Assembly (NCBI GenBank): GCA_032249735.1
Contig: JAVVHA010000001.1
Coordinates: 134,041 to 166,457 of the forward strand
Length of the DNA: 32,417 nucleotides
Reading direction: 5' to 3'
Origin: Dehalococcoidia bacterium
Lineage (GTDB): Bacteria > Chloroflexota > Dehalococcoidia > SM23-28-2 > HRBIN24
The notes under the pieces were generated by a model, which was given only the letters and a program-made list of their open reading frames with translations, was not told the DNA's origin and ran no database searches. The position numbers were made by a program, and so were the translations under genes. This document shows, piece by piece, positions 24,609-32,417 of this stretch. The stretch's first letter is position 1; each line of letters begins with the position of its first letter.

Positions 24609-25616
24609 TTACGAGCTGACCGGTGATGCTGCGTTGGCCACAGCTCGCTGCCACTCCCAACAGGCTACCATATGTTCAGGCCCCACGGCCACCAAGGGCG
24701 GGCCTTCCACCTGGCACCGCTCAGTACGGAAGGGGCAGCGGGGGTGGAAGGCACAACCTGGGGGCATGTGCACCATGTCCGGTGGGAAGCCCTCGATGGG
24801 CTCCAGACGGGCCTTGCGCCCCTGGTCCAGGCGAGGCACTGAGCGCAGAAGTCCCAGGGTATACGGATGATGGGGGCGATGATAGAGCTCCATAGCGGGG
24901 GCCGTCTCCACCACCTTGCCAGCGTACATCACGTACACCCTCTGAGCATACCTGGCCACCACCCCTAGATTATGAGTGATGATGAGGACGGCGGTCCCCA
25001 GCTCCCGGGTGAGCTGGGTCATGAGCTCCAGAATTTGGGCCTGGATGGTCACATCCAGGGCGGTGGTGGGCTCGTCGGCCAGGAGGAGGCGAGGGCTACA
25101 TGCCAGGGCCATGGCGATCATCACTCGTTGCCGCATCCCCCCCGAGAACTGGTGGGGGTAGCTATCGATGCGTTTGTGGGGCTCAGGGATCCCCACCATC
25201 TCCAGCAGCTCGATGGCCCGCGCCCGTGCCTGTCGCGGTTCCATCTTCAGGTGGACCTCCAGGGGCTCCGTCAGCTGCCGCCCTATGGTGAGGACGGGGT
25301 TTAAGGAGGTCATGGGCTCCTGGAAGACCATGGCGATCTTGTGGCCGCGGATGGAGCGTATACCATCATCGTCCAACTTGAGGAGGTCAACCCCCTCAAA
25401 CCAGATCTCGCCACTCACGATGCGCCCCGGCGGAGAAGGGATGAGCCGCATGATGGAGAGGGCGGTCACCGTCTTGCCACAGCCTGACTCCCCCACCAGC
25501 CCCACGATCTCCCCACGGTGGATGTCCAGGGACACCCCATCCACAGCCCTGACGACGCCATCTTCGGTGAAGAAATAGGTAGACAGGTTGCGCACTTTCA
25601 GTAGGGGTTCTGCCAC
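24609..25616 (-). CDS. Oligopeptide/dipeptide ABC transporter ATPase, OppD/DppD type
   Basis: This is a 335-residue ATPase pairing with the OppF-type protein behind it. It shows Walker [15 protein letters not shown]-loop [13 protein letters not shown], signature [15 protein letters not shown], Walker [13 protein letters not shown]-loop IITHNLG and a Cys-containing C-terminus ([15 protein letters not shown]). The GTG start at 25616 is preceded by GAGGTGGAG. A promoter lies about 40-65 nt upstream, so this pair is transcribed alone. Confidence 0.92.
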   Translation of the reverse strand: MAEPLLKVRNLSTYFFTEDGVVRAVDGVSLDIHRGEIVGLVGESGCGKTVTALSIMRLIPSPPGRIVSGEIWFEGVDLLKLDDDGIRSIRGHKIAMVFQEPMTSLNPVLTIGRQLTEPLEVHLKMEPRQARARAIELLEMVGIPEPHKRIDSYPHQFSGGMRQRVMIAMALACSPRLLLADEPTTALDVTIQAQILELMTQLTRELGTAVLIITHNLGVVARYAQRVYVMYAGKVVETAPAMELYHRPHHPYTLGLLRSVPRLDQGRKARLEPIEGFPPDMVHMPPGCAFHPRCPFRTERCQVEGPPLVAVGPEHMVACWEWQRAVANAASPVSS

Positions 25617-25652
25617 AGCTCCACCTCACACAGGCTCAACTTCGGCGGTGTC

Positions 25653-25682
25653 ATTTTAGGGTAGACCATGCCCCTTGGGCAA
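25653..25682 (-). promoter_or_regulatory. Promoter of the oppD-oppF pair
   Basis: On the minus strand TTGCCC (25677-25682), 18 nt, TAAAAT (25653-25658). Predicted start near 25646 leaves a 30-nt leader containing the Shine-Dalgarno of the GTG start. Confidence 0.5.
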
Positions 25683-25686
25683 TAGT

Positions 25687-25959
25687 ATGCGTGGGGCCCG
25701 CCCAAGACAACTCCTCCCGGATGTCATCGTCTTGGCCAAGCGTGCCAACCCGGGGATAGTCGTCTGGGCCCAGATGTCTTTAAACAGGGCGATGTAGAGA
25801 CCAACGAGCGGTGTTTTAAGCAGCTGGGCGATTAAGTGAGACGACGGCGATACGCTGTCAATAGTGTGACCGTCTTTTACAGCATCGACCCTGCTCTTTC
25901 TTTCACATCTTCCGATGCTCGACCAGTTTTACGGCTGGTTCACAGCGAACTATCAATGA
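25687..25959 (+). pseudogene. Apparent debris of a decayed gene in a 400-nt gap
   Basis: The stretch 25617-26017 has no intact gene. On the plus strand three pieces in different frames read like one damaged protein. They are LLPDVIVLAKRANPGIVVWA in a short ORF at 25687-25797, VTVFYSIDPA at about 25866-25895, and MLDQFYGWFTANYQ at 25915-25959 ending in TGA. Stops and frame changes separate them. I cannot name the parent family. Chance open stretches are a real alternative in GC-rich DNA. Confidence 0.25.
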
Positions 25960-25988
25960 CGTGGACTGGCCAGGGAGGAGGAGCTTAA

Positions 25989-26012
25989 GTTGGGGTGTTC
26001 GCCTAGCCCAAC
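25989..26012 (-). terminator. Hairpin behind tRNA-Leu, terminator-like but without a T-run
   Basis: GTTGGG (25989-25994) pairs with CCCAAC (26007-26012), six base pairs, a few bases past the 3' end of the tRNA-Leu on the minus strand. Only TTAA follows, so it may be a processing or weak termination structure. Confidence 0.25.
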
Positions 26013-26017
26013 GAGGA

Positions 26018-26105
26018 TGGTGGGGAAGGCGGGACTCGAACCCGCACGCCGCAACGCGGCACGTGATCCTAAGTCACGCTCGTCTACCCATTCCGACACT
26101 TCCCC
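26018..26105 (-). tRNA. tRNA-Leu, anticodon TAG
   Basis: This is a class II tRNA with acceptor GGGGAAG/CTTCCCC, a 5-bp anticodon stem CGTGA/TCACG closing the loop CTTAGGA (anticodon TAG, reads CTA), and a long variable arm with GCCGC/GCGGC. The T arm contains GGTTCGAGTCCC. Discriminator A is followed by genome-encoded CCA (26018-26020). Confidence 0.95.
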
Positions 26106-26125
26106 ACCCCAAGAAGGCCAGGGGC

Positions 26126-26201
26126 TGGAGGGCCGCCCGGGACTCGAACCCGGAACCCGCGGATTAAGAGTCCGCCGCTCTACCAGTTGAGCTAGCGGCC
26201 C
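26126..26201 (-). tRNA. tRNA-Lys, anticodon CTT
   Basis: Acceptor GGGCCGC pairs with GCGGCCC. The anticodon stem GCGGA/TCCGC closes the loop CTCTTAA (anticodon CTT). The T stem is CCGGG/CCCGG. Encoded CCA occupies 26126-26128, and the discriminator base (26129) reads T on the tRNA strand, whereas A or G is usual for tRNA-Lys. It is transcribed ahead of tRNA-Leu. Confidence 0.93.
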
Positions 26202-26207
26202 AAATCC

Positions 26208-26238
26208 TATTTAGCGCCGCCACCAGGGGCCTTGTCAA
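26208..26238 (-). promoter_or_regulatory. Promoter of the tRNA-Lys - tRNA-Leu pair
   Basis: A perfect TTGACA (26233-26238) precedes the AT-rich TAAATA (26208-26213) on the minus strand, with an 18-19 nt spacer. The predicted start coincides with the first base of tRNA-Lys. Confidence 0.5.
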
Positions 26239-26277
26239 GGGGAAGGAGAGCCATCTCTATGACGCAGCTCGGGCCAT

Positions 26278-27522
26278 CTACCCTCTGTCGCCGCCGATGA
26301 AGCCGAACAGTACCCCGGCCACACGACGTATCTGGATCTCCTCCGAGCCCTCGGTGATGCGATAGCGGCGAAAGTGGCGGTAGATGTACTCGAAGGGCTT
26401 GTGGCGGGTGTAGCCTATGCCCCCGTGCACCTGCATGGCGCGGTCGGCCGCCTCACAAGCCAGGCGGTTGGCCCGATAGTTGGCCATGGCCACCTTGTCC
26501 GATACCTCCATGAAGTCCTTTTGGTCCATCAGCCAGGCGGTCTTGTAGACCAGGTTGCGGACCAGCTCGCACTCGGTGTGGAGCTCGGCCAGGGGCCACT
26601 GGATGGCCTGGCGCTGGGCCAGGGGCACGCCCCAGGTCTTGCGCTCTTTAGCATAGGCAACGGCCTCGTTGATACAGAACTGGGCGATGCCTACAGCCGA
26701 GGCGGCCTGCCGGATGCGGTTCTCATGGACGAAGTGCTGGGCCACCCGCAGGCCTTCGCCCTCAGCGAGCACGATGGCGCTATTGGGCACCCGCACGTTG
26801 CGCAACACCACTTCAGCGTGGTCTGTGGGCATGTTGAAGGTCCACCAATAGAATGGCACCTCCAGCCCCGGCGTGTCCCGCGGCACCAGGAAGGCAGTGA
26901 TGCCTTTGGCCTCGCCAGGGCGGCCTGACGTGCGGGCGAAGATGAGATCGTGGGTGGCATGGTGCATGCCGCTATTGAAGCGTTTGGCCCCGTTGATGAC
27001 CCATTCATCGCCGTCGCGGACGGCGGTGGTCTCCAGCCAGGTGGCATCGGAGCCGTGGCCAGGCTCGGTGAGACCAAAGGCGATGCGCACTTCGCCCCGG
27101 ATCATGGGCTCGATAAGGGCCCTCTGGTCGGGCGTGCCATAGGCGTGGAGGATGTGGACGATGGGGAAGTTGCCCACCACCGAGAACTCCACCTGGAACT
27201 CGTAGTGCAGGCCAGGGCCGCGGGTGGTCAGGTGCTCGCGGATGAGGGCCATGTCCAGGTTGGTGCCGTCGCTGCCGCCCAGCTCCCTGGGCAATGAGTA
27301 GCGGTAAAAGCCGGCGCGGTCGGCGCGGCGGCGGGCCTCGGCCATGAGCTCCTCCCACTCGCGGCGGGGGATGCCACCGTTCTCCCAGTCGGTGCGAGCC
27401 CACTCGCGGCGGTGGTCGAAGAGCTCGGGGTGGGCCTCCTCAAGGGGCTTGATCTCACGTTCGATGAACGCGTCCAACTCCCTGAGGAACCGCTGCACGT
27501 GCTCGGGGATGGCAAAGTCCAT
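26278..27522 (-). CDS. Acyl-CoA dehydrogenase family protein
   Basis: This FAD-dependent enzyme of 414 residues oxidises an acyl-CoA to an enoyl-CoA. Visible are the FAD-binding FGLTEPGHGSDATWLETTAV, WVINGAKRFNSG, the R-rich HENRIRQAASAVGIAQ segment, and the C-terminal QVHGGIGYTRH and RITEGSEEIQIRRVAG. The Glu near residue 391 is in the position of the catalytic base. The N-terminus lacks a signal. It begins 15 nt after the livF stop behind GAGGTGAG, so it is the last gene of the Liv-type operon. This suggests that the transported substrate, after CoA activation, is its substrate. Exact chain type is unknown. Confidence 0.9.
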   Translation of the reverse strand: MDFAIPEHVQRFLRELDAFIEREIKPLEEAHPELFDHRREWARTDWENGGIPRREWEELMAEARRRADRAGFYRYSLPRELGGSDGTNLDMALIREHLTTRGPGLHYEFQVEFSVVGNFPIVHILHAYGTPDQRALIEPMIRGEVRIAFGLTEPGHGSDATWLETTAVRDGDEWVINGAKRFNSGMHHATHDLIFARTSGRPGEAKGITAFLVPRDTPGLEVPFYWWTFNMPTDHAEVVLRNVRVPNSAIVLAEGEGLRVAQHFVHENRIRQAASAVGIAQFCINEAVAYAKERKTWGVPLAQRQAIQWPLAELHTECELVRNLVYKTAWLMDQKDFMEVSDKVAMANYRANRLACEAADRAMQVHGGIGYTRHKPFEYIYRHFRRYRITEGSEEIQIRRVAGVLFGFIGGDRG

Positions 27523-27537
27523 AGTCTCACCTCTACT

Positions 27538-28263
27538 TTAGAACAGCTGCCAGAGCTGGTGTTGGTGCTCCAGCTCCTGCGGGGGGCCCTCCAGTACTAC
27601 CTGGCCCATGCGCAATATGTACAAATACTGGGCCAGGTCCAGTGCCAGCCGCAGGTTCTGTTCCACTATCAACACCGATAGCCCTTCTGCCTTCACTAAC
27701 TCCCTGATGGTGTTCATGAGGTTCTGGGCCACTGTCGGCGCCAGACCCAGTGAGGGCTCGTCCAGTAGCAGCACTCTGGCGCCGGCCATCAAGGCGATGC
27801 CGATGGACAGCATGCGCTGCTGGCCGCCGCTCAGAGTACGGGCGGGCTGGGCCCAGCGCTCCCGCAAGATGGGGAAGAGGGACACGACCCTCTCCAGTCG
27901 TCGTTCCCGCTCCGAGCGCTCCTTGACCACCTGAGCGCCCAGCAGGAGGTTGTCGCGCACCGACAGATCGCCGAAGACCGCCCTCTCCTGCGGCAGATAG
28001 ACGAGCCCATCGCGGATGTTCTCTTCGCAAGGGCGGTTGGCGATGTTATGCCCGTTCAGCAAGATGGCGCCGGCGTGTACCCGTGCCAGGCCCACGATGG
28101 CCCTGAGGGTAGTACTCTTGCCTGCCCCATTGTGGCCCAGTAGCGCCACCACGTTACCGCGTGGCACTTGCAAGGAGATGTCGAACACTACCGGCCGGCT
28201 GCCGTATCCTGCCCGCACCTGCTGTAGCTGGAGCACGATCCCGTCGCTGCCCGGCATGGCCAT
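27538..28263 (-). CDS. Branched-chain amino acid-type ABC transporter ATPase, LivF type
   Basis: This is a 241-residue ATPase with Walker A GHNGAGKSTTL, signature LSGGQQRMLSIGIAL, Walker B LLLDEPSLGL and the H-loop region IVEQNLRLAL, the LivF-type form of the switch His. Five bases after the fusion protein it starts with ATG (28263). A second ATG two codons on is possible. It pairs with the LivG half of the upstream fusion protein to form the nucleotide-binding dimer. Confidence 0.9.
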   Translation of the reverse strand: MAMPGSDGIVLQLQQVRAGYGSRPVVFDISLQVPRGNVVALLGHNGAGKSTTLRAIVGLARVHAGAILLNGHNIANRPCEENIRDGLVYLPQERAVFGDLSVRDNLLLGAQVVKERSERERRLERVVSLFPILRERWAQPARTLSGGQQRMLSIGIALMAGARVLLLDEPSLGLAPTVAQNLMNTIRELVKAEGLSVLIVEQNLRLALDLAQYLYILRMGQVVLEGPPQELEHQHQLWQLF

Positions 28264-28267
28264 GGCG

Positions 28268-30037
28268 CTACGCTCCGAAGTAGGCTGCGATGAGGCGCGG
28301 ATCGGCCATCAGCTCCTGCAGCGAGCCCTCGGCGGTGATCCGCCCCGACTCCATGAAGTAGCAGTGGTCGGCCAGTTGTCCCAGGGCGTAGAGGTTATGC
28401 TCCACCACACACACCGTCTTGCCTTGGGCGGGAAGGGCGCGGATGACCAGCGCCACCCTGTCCACCCATTGGGGGTCGATGCCGGAGATGGGCTCGTCGA
28501 GGAGGAGCACGTCGGCGCCCGTGGCCAGCAGGCGAGCAATGGCCACCAGCTTCTGTTCGCCGAAGGAGAGCTCGCCTGCCAACATGCCGGCCTTGTCCAC
28601 CAGGCCCACGAACGAGAGGCACTCCAGGGCCAAATCCTTGGCCCGTCGCTCGGCCCGGGCCGTGGCCAGCGGGGCGCCCAGCAGCAGGGGGAGGTGCTCG
28701 CCCGGGTGGCGGCTGTAGGCGAGCATCACGTTCTCCAGCACGGTCATGCGCAAGAACAGGCGTACGTCCTGGAAGGAGCGGACCATCCCCAGGCGGGCGA
28801 TGGCATCAGGCGTCATGCCTGTGATGTCCCTACCCTTGAGCCGCACGGTGCCACCGTCGGGAGGTATGACGCCGGTGAGGAGGTTGAACAGGGTCGTCTT
28901 GCCGGCGCCGTTGGGGCCCACTAGGCCCGTGACCAGCCTCTCCCTCAGGACTAGGTCCACCCCGTCCACAGCCACGATGCCACCGAAGGCTTTGCGCAGG
29001 CCCTCCACCGTCACCACCGGCGTGCGGGTGGCGATGTCGATGCCCGTCTCCTGCTGGCCAGGCCCCGTCGGCGCAGGCGACTCGGCCGCTCCCGCCGCCG
29101 GCGGCGGGCTCTGGTGCCCCGCCGCCGCTGCTCCGGGCAGGGGGCGCCCAAACCTGGCCAGAGCCCGTCGGAAGCTGAAGTGCTCGGGTATCAGCCCCTC
29201 CGGCCGCAAGCGCATCAGGAGCACCAGGGCGACGCCGTATATCACCAGTCGTATCAGGGCCGCCTTTTCAGCGCCGATGTCCAGGTTCTTCTCCAGGATG
29301 GGCGAGGAGATGACGATGATGGCCGCCCCCACGGCCGGGCCCACGAGGCTGCCCATTCCCCCGAAGATAACCATGGTCACCAAGAGGAGGGATTGGGTGA
29401 CGTTGAACTGGACGGGAGAGGCCAGGCGCAGGTAGTAGGCCCAGAGGGCGCCCATGAGCCCTGCCATGGCCGAGGCCAGGGTGAATACCTGCACCTTGTA
29501 CGCGAACACGTTCTTGCCTACCGCCCTGGCAGCCAGCTCGTCTTCCCGCAGGGCTCTGAGCACGCGGCCGTAGGGCGATTCGGCTAGACGCCAGTACAGA
29601 AGCGCACAGATCCCGGCGACGCAGAGCAGGAGCCAGAAGAACTGGCTGGGCTTGGCCATGGCCTTGCCGAAGATGGAGGGCACCGGCATCCCCACCAGCC
29701 CGTAGGCGCCGCCTAGGTCGCGGGTACTGTTGGCCACCGTCACCAGCACCACTGCCGCCGCCAGAGTGAGAAGGATCAGGTGCTGGACGGTGAGGCGGAG
29801 GGCTGGCACGCTCAGAAAGGCGCCGGCTGCGCCAGCCATCAGGGTGGCCAGCACCAGGGACGGCACGAAGTCCATTCCGTTAGCGATGGCCAGCTTGGCG
29901 GCGGTATAGCCGCCAATGCCGGCGATAGCCGCGTGGGCCAGCGAGACCTGCCCGGCGTAGCCGATGAGCAGGTTCAGCGACAGGGACAGCACCACGAATA
30001 TGAGCACCTGGTTGGCGATGTCGAACCTGTACTCCAT
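28268..30037 (-). CDS. Fused ABC permease and ATPase (LivM-LivG) for branched-chain-type substrates
   Basis: This is a single 589-residue chain. Residues 1 to about 295 are a LivM permease with many helices and the GYAGQVSLAHAAIAGIGGY segment. Residues about 300-338 form an Ala/Pro/Gly-rich linker. Residues 340-589 are a LivG ATPase with Walker A GPNGAGKTT (374-382), signature ELSFGEQKLVAIARLL, Walker B VLLLDEPISGID and the H-loop region CVVEHNLYALG. Signature LSFGEQ varies from the usual LSYGQQ. Upstream livH ends 10 nt before, and livF starts 4 nt after. Such fusions are known in some Chloroflexota and Actinobacteria. Function is uptake, with the substrate undefined. Confidence 0.92.
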   Translation of the reverse strand: MEYRFDIANQVLIFVVLSLSLNLLIGYAGQVSLAHAAIAGIGGYTAAKLAIANGMDFVPSLVLATLMAGAAGAFLSVPALRLTVQHLILLTLAAAVVLVTVANSTRDLGGAYGLVGMPVPSIFGKAMAKPSQFFWLLLCVAGICALLYWRLAESPYGRVLRALREDELAARAVGKNVFAYKVQVFTLASAMAGLMGALWAYYLRLASPVQFNVTQSLLLVTMVIFGGMGSLVGPAVGAAIIVISSPILEKNLDIGAEKAALIRLVIYGVALVLLMRLRPEGLIPEHFSFRRALARFGRPLPGAAAAGHQSPPPAAGAAESPAPTGPGQQETGIDIATRTPVVTVEGLRKAFGGIVAVDGVDLVLRERLVTGLVGPNGAGKTTLFNLLTGVIPPDGGTVRLKGRDITGMTPDAIARLGMVRSFQDVRLFLRMTVLENVMLAYSRHPGEHLPLLLGAPLATARAERRAKDLALECLSFVGLVDKAGMLAGELSFGEQKLVAIARLLATGADVLLLDEPISGIDPQWVDRVALVIRALPAQGKTVCVVEHNLYALGQLADHCYFMESGRITAEGSLQELMADPRLIAAYFGA

Positions 30038-30047
30038 GACGCCCCCC

Positions 30048-30956
30048 TCAGGCGGTAACCAGTCGCTGCACCTGCCGCAGGGCCAGGCGTAGCTGGACGG
30101 GCCTTAGCGCCAAGTAGACGAACAGCACGCCGAACACCACTACCGGCGCCCATTGAGCGCTGAGGAAGAGCCCGCTCAGGCTCTCCACCAGGCCTAATGC
30201 CAGCCCCGTCAGCGCCACCGACACCGGCCTGGTGCCCAGGGCCATGAAGGCCACCACGAAGGCGATGAGGGTCTGCTGCAGGCCCATGTCTGGCACGGCC
30301 GCGAAGCGTATGGCAGCGTACACGGCGAACACCCCAGCCAGCGCCGAACCGATGGCGAAGACCAGCCAGTACACCCGTTCCGTATTGATACCCACCACCC
30401 GCGCCAGCTCGGGGTTCACTCGCACGGCGTTGATGATACGCCCCCAGGGCGTGTAGCTCAGGAAGAAGGCCACCGCCAGCACCAGGAACCAGGCGGTGAA
30501 CACCGCCGCCATGTCCAGGCTGGTGAAGGTTACGCCTAGCACCGTGAAGGGACGCAGCGGGAAGCCCCCCAGGGAGCGGCTGGCGGACTCCGCCCCCCAG
30601 GTGAGCCGTATCAGGTTCTCGGCTACGATGGTGAGGCCCAGGGAGGCTATGAAGATGCCTAGCAGCCCGCCGCCACCCGCCGCCAAGGGCCCGTAGACCA
30701 CACCCTCCATCAGTACCCCCGACAGACTTGCCACCACGACGGCCAGGAAGAAGGCCACGCCCAAGGGTATGCCCACGTCCTGGGAGAGGGCGATGGCCAC
30801 ATAGGCGGCCAGAGTGTAGGTCACCGCATAGGCGAGATGAAACCTGCCCGTCACCGTGAGGATGAGGGCGAAGCCCAGCCCTAACACCCCGTACCAGCTA
30901 CCGTTTATCACCCCGTTGGTGAACAGCTGCGGGAACAGCTCGCCCCGGAAGTCCAT
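30048..30956 (-). CDS. Branched-chain amino acid-type ABC permease, LivH type
   Basis: This is a 302-residue membrane permease with about eight hydrophobic helices and the LivH features GFALILTVTGRFHLAYA near the N-terminus and RVNPELARVVGINTERVYWL in the cytoplasmic coupling loop. It forms the heteromeric channel with the LivM half of the next protein. The ATG at 30956 lies 16 nt after the binding-protein stop. Confidence 0.9.
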   Translation of the reverse strand: MDFRGELFPQLFTNGVINGSWYGVLGLGFALILTVTGRFHLAYAVTYTLAAYVAIALSQDVGIPLGVAFFLAVVVASLSGVLMEGVVYGPLAAGGGGLLGIFIASLGLTIVAENLIRLTWGAESASRSLGGFPLRPFTVLGVTFTSLDMAAVFTAWFLVLAVAFFLSYTPWGRIINAVRVNPELARVVGINTERVYWLVFAIGSALAGVFAVYAAIRFAAVPDMGLQQTLIAFVVAFMALGTRPVSVALTGLALGLVESLSGLFLSAQWAPVVVFGVLFVYLALRPVQLRLALRQVQRLVTA

Positions 30957-30972
30957 CTTCCGTCCTCTGGCC

Positions 30973-32316
30973 TCAGTCCAGCACCTGCAGCAGCCGCTCC
31001 CGGTTCATCTTGGCGACCACCCTGGCCTTGCAACCGCTCACCTTGCCGATGACCTGGAGCTTGTCCACATCGTGCTCCTCCAGGTCGAAGGTGATGGTGC
31101 CGACATTGTTAGGGTCGCCGCCGTAGAGGCTCTTAAAGGTGGGGTTCTGTTTGAGGGCGTTCTGGAGGTTCTCGCCGGTGATGGGCTGGTTACGAGAGAG
31201 CACCCTCCGCACCAGCTCCCAGACGATGAACACCTTCTCGTAGAAGTTGGCGGCGTAGAAGTCGGGGTTCTGGTTGTACTTTTGGCGGAAGGCATCGATG
31301 AACAGTTTGGACCAGGGGTTGAAGGGCTGCTCGATGTCGAAGTAGTCGAAGGCGAACCAGTACTGGTCGTAGGCGGCGCCTGCCACCTGACACGCGTCAG
31401 GGGTGAATTCGAAACCGATCACCTGGGCCTTCATGCCCGAGGTGACATACTGCTTCATGAAGTAGCCCGGGTCTAGACCCCAGAGGCCGGTGAGGATCAC
31501 GTCCGGATTGGTGCCCCGCACGCGGGCCAGGGTGGTTGAATAATCGGTAGTGCCGATCTGGACCCGCTCGTCGGCCACCAGCTCCATGTTGTTGGCAGCC
31601 AGAACCTGCTTCAGGTAGGCGATGACGGGCTCGTTGGCCGGGCCCACATCCCAGCCCACGTTAGCGACGCGGCGGGCGTTGGGCAGCTTGCGCCGGACAT
31701 ACTGGACCACGCCGTTGAAAGCGTCGTCAGGTATGACGGCCCGGGTGCCCCAGAAGTAGTCTTGCCTCTTCCATAACTGGCTGGTACCGCCGCCCCCGTC
31801 CAGGACCAGCACTTTGGCCGGCTGGATGACGGGCAGAATGGAGCCCAGCACGGCGGCGTAGGAGGACAGGATGATCTGTACGCCATCGTTGACCAGCTCG
31901 CGGGCGGCGGTGGCGCCGGCCGTGACATCGCCGGACTTGTGGTCCTTGTAGATGACCTGGAAGTTGGGGCCGCCCGCGGCGCGCACATGCTCCACCCCCA
32001 GGTCGGTGCCCTTGGTCATGATCTGGCCGTAGTAGGAGCCAGGGCCGGTGAGGGCCAAGATGACGCCCAGCTTGATGGTCTGGCCCTGGCCGGCCTGGGG
32101 CCCGCCGGGGCCCAGCCACTCGTTGAGCTTGGACAGGTCGACGGCCCCGGCCCGTGGCGCTGGGGTGCCGGTGGTGGGGGCGCCCTCCTCGCCGCGGCAG
32201 GCCAGGTAAGCGCCAGCCGCCAGCCCGGCTACCCCCAGGGCGCCCAGCCGCATCAGCTGGCGCCGGCTGAGGCGTCGCTCGAAAAAGTGGTCCCAGTAGC
32301 CTTTCTCCTCGTGCAT
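30973..32316 (-). CDS. Branched-chain amino acid-type substrate-binding protein, Tat lipoprotein-like
   Basis: This is a 447-residue periplasmic-binding protein of the LivK/ABC-type receptor family. The N-terminus shows a twin-arginine motif LSRRQLMRLG (16-25), a hydrophobic stretch and YLAC with Cys 40 as a possible lipidation site, then an Ala/Pro/Thr-rich linker. The ligand domain begins IKLGVILALTGPGSYYG. Other landmarks are ELVNDGVQIILSSYAA and GTTDYSTTLARVRGTNPDVI, typical of the two-lobed fold. It is the first transporter gene after the upstream hydrolase-like gene. Amino acids, amides, ureas and aromatic acids are all used by relatives, so the ligand is open. Confidence 0.88.
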   Translation of the reverse strand: MHEEKGYWDHFFERRLSRRQLMRLGALGVAGLAAGAYLACRGEEGAPTTGTPAPRAGAVDLSKLNEWLGPGGPQAGQGQTIKLGVILALTGPGSYYGQIMTKGTDLGVEHVRAAGGPNFQVIYKDHKSGDVTAGATAARELVNDGVQIILSSYAAVLGSILPVIQPAKVLVLDGGGGTSQLWKRQDYFWGTRAVIPDDAFNGVVQYVRRKLPNARRVANVGWDVGPANEPVIAYLKQVLAANNMELVADERVQIGTTDYSTTLARVRGTNPDVILTGLWGLDPGYFMKQYVTSGMKAQVIGFEFTPDACQVAGAAYDQYWFAFDYFDIEQPFNPWSKLFIDAFRQKYNQNPDFYAANFYEKVFIVWELVRRVLSRNQPITGENLQNALKQNPTFKSLYGGDPNNVGTITFDLEEHDVDKLQVIGKVSGCKARVVAKMNRERLLQVLD

Positions 32317-32355
32317 TGCTCTCCCTCCTCGGAGCTTTCCCCTCTCGGACTCCGG

Positions 32356-32417
32356 TCAGGCGCCCTCGAAGAAGCGCCGCGGGTTCTCCACCAGCATCTG
32401 CTGGACCTGGGCCTCCG
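32356..32417 (-). CDS. C-terminal end of a possible phosphotriesterase-like/amidohydrolase protein (cut by window edge)
   Basis: Only the last 19 codons and the TGA are in the window. They read EAQVQQMLVENPRRFFEGA. An x-Q-x-x-x-[ML]-L-V-x-N-P-R-R-x-F ending is common at the C-terminus of phosphotriesterase-family and other TIM-barrel amidohydrolases. It lies 39 nt upstream of the binding-protein gene, so the operon continues beyond the window. The assignment rests on this short tail. Confidence 0.4.
   Translation of the reverse strand, partial: EAQVQQMLVENPRRFFEGA

Noticed and set aside
28016-28924. 302-codon plus-strand ORF opposite livF/livG
   Set aside because: It mirrors conserved ABC ATPase motifs on the other strand and has no recognisable domain.
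30856-31476. 206-codon plus-strand ORF opposite livK/livH
   Set aside because: Antisense shadow of clear coding sequence.

Overview
The window is a high-GC, densely packed bacterial chromosome segment. The organism is most likely a member of the Chloroflexota, probably Dehalococcoidia-like. I infer this from the gene set: a TIGR03663/GT39-like membrane protein fused to NHL repeats, the rnc-smc-ftsY cluster, a long-form SRP RNA, and a branched-chain-type ABC transporter with a LivM-LivG fusion. No phage, insertion sequence or CRISPR array is visible. Start codons include many GTG and TTG, 4-nt stop/start overlaps are common, and TGA is the usual stop.

Region 1 (1-10.6 kb, minus strand) is one long operon. 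It reads rnc (RNase III), smc, ftsY, two polytopic GT-C-like membrane proteins, and an AglD/UPF0104-type flippase-like protein cut by the window edge. It starts at a TTGACA/TATGAT promoter that overlaps a divergent promoter.

Region 2 (10.6-12.3 kb, plus strand) holds a CCA-type tRNA nucleotidyltransferase followed by two tandem paralogous Cys-rich mini-proteins. The second is interrupted by an in-frame TGA, and a perfect 8-bp hairpin follows that codon.

Region 3 (12.3-18.4 kb, minus strand) starts with a long-form SRP RNA that has its own promoter. Next come a DUF348/G5/3D cell-wall protein, rsmA, ispE, a small membrane protein, a PHP-domain protein, a GNAT acetyltransferase and an M20 peptidase.

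Region 4 (18.4-23.4 kb, mostly plus strand) holds galU, an unknown 235-aa protein, a FabI/FabL-like SDR, a 71-aa protein started by TTG behind a perfect Shine-Dalgarno, a convergent RAMA-like protein, and lepA.

Region 5 (23.5-26.2 kb, minus strand) carries an OppF/OppD ATPase pair without permeases, a 400-nt gap with apparent debris of a decayed gene, and tRNA-Leu(TAG) and tRNA-Lys(CTT). Both tRNAs have encoded CCA.

Region 6 (26.3-32.4 kb, minus strand) is a Liv-type uptake operon: a partial hydrolase, a Tat-type substrate-binding protein, LivH, a LivM-LivG fusion, LivF and an acyl-CoA dehydrogenase. It suggests import of an organic acid, amino acid or amide followed by CoA-linked oxidation.

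The most unusual items are the TGA-interrupted Cys-rich paralogue at 12129-12311, the GT-C/NHL fusion with its degenerate GT-C partner, and the LivM-LivG fusion.
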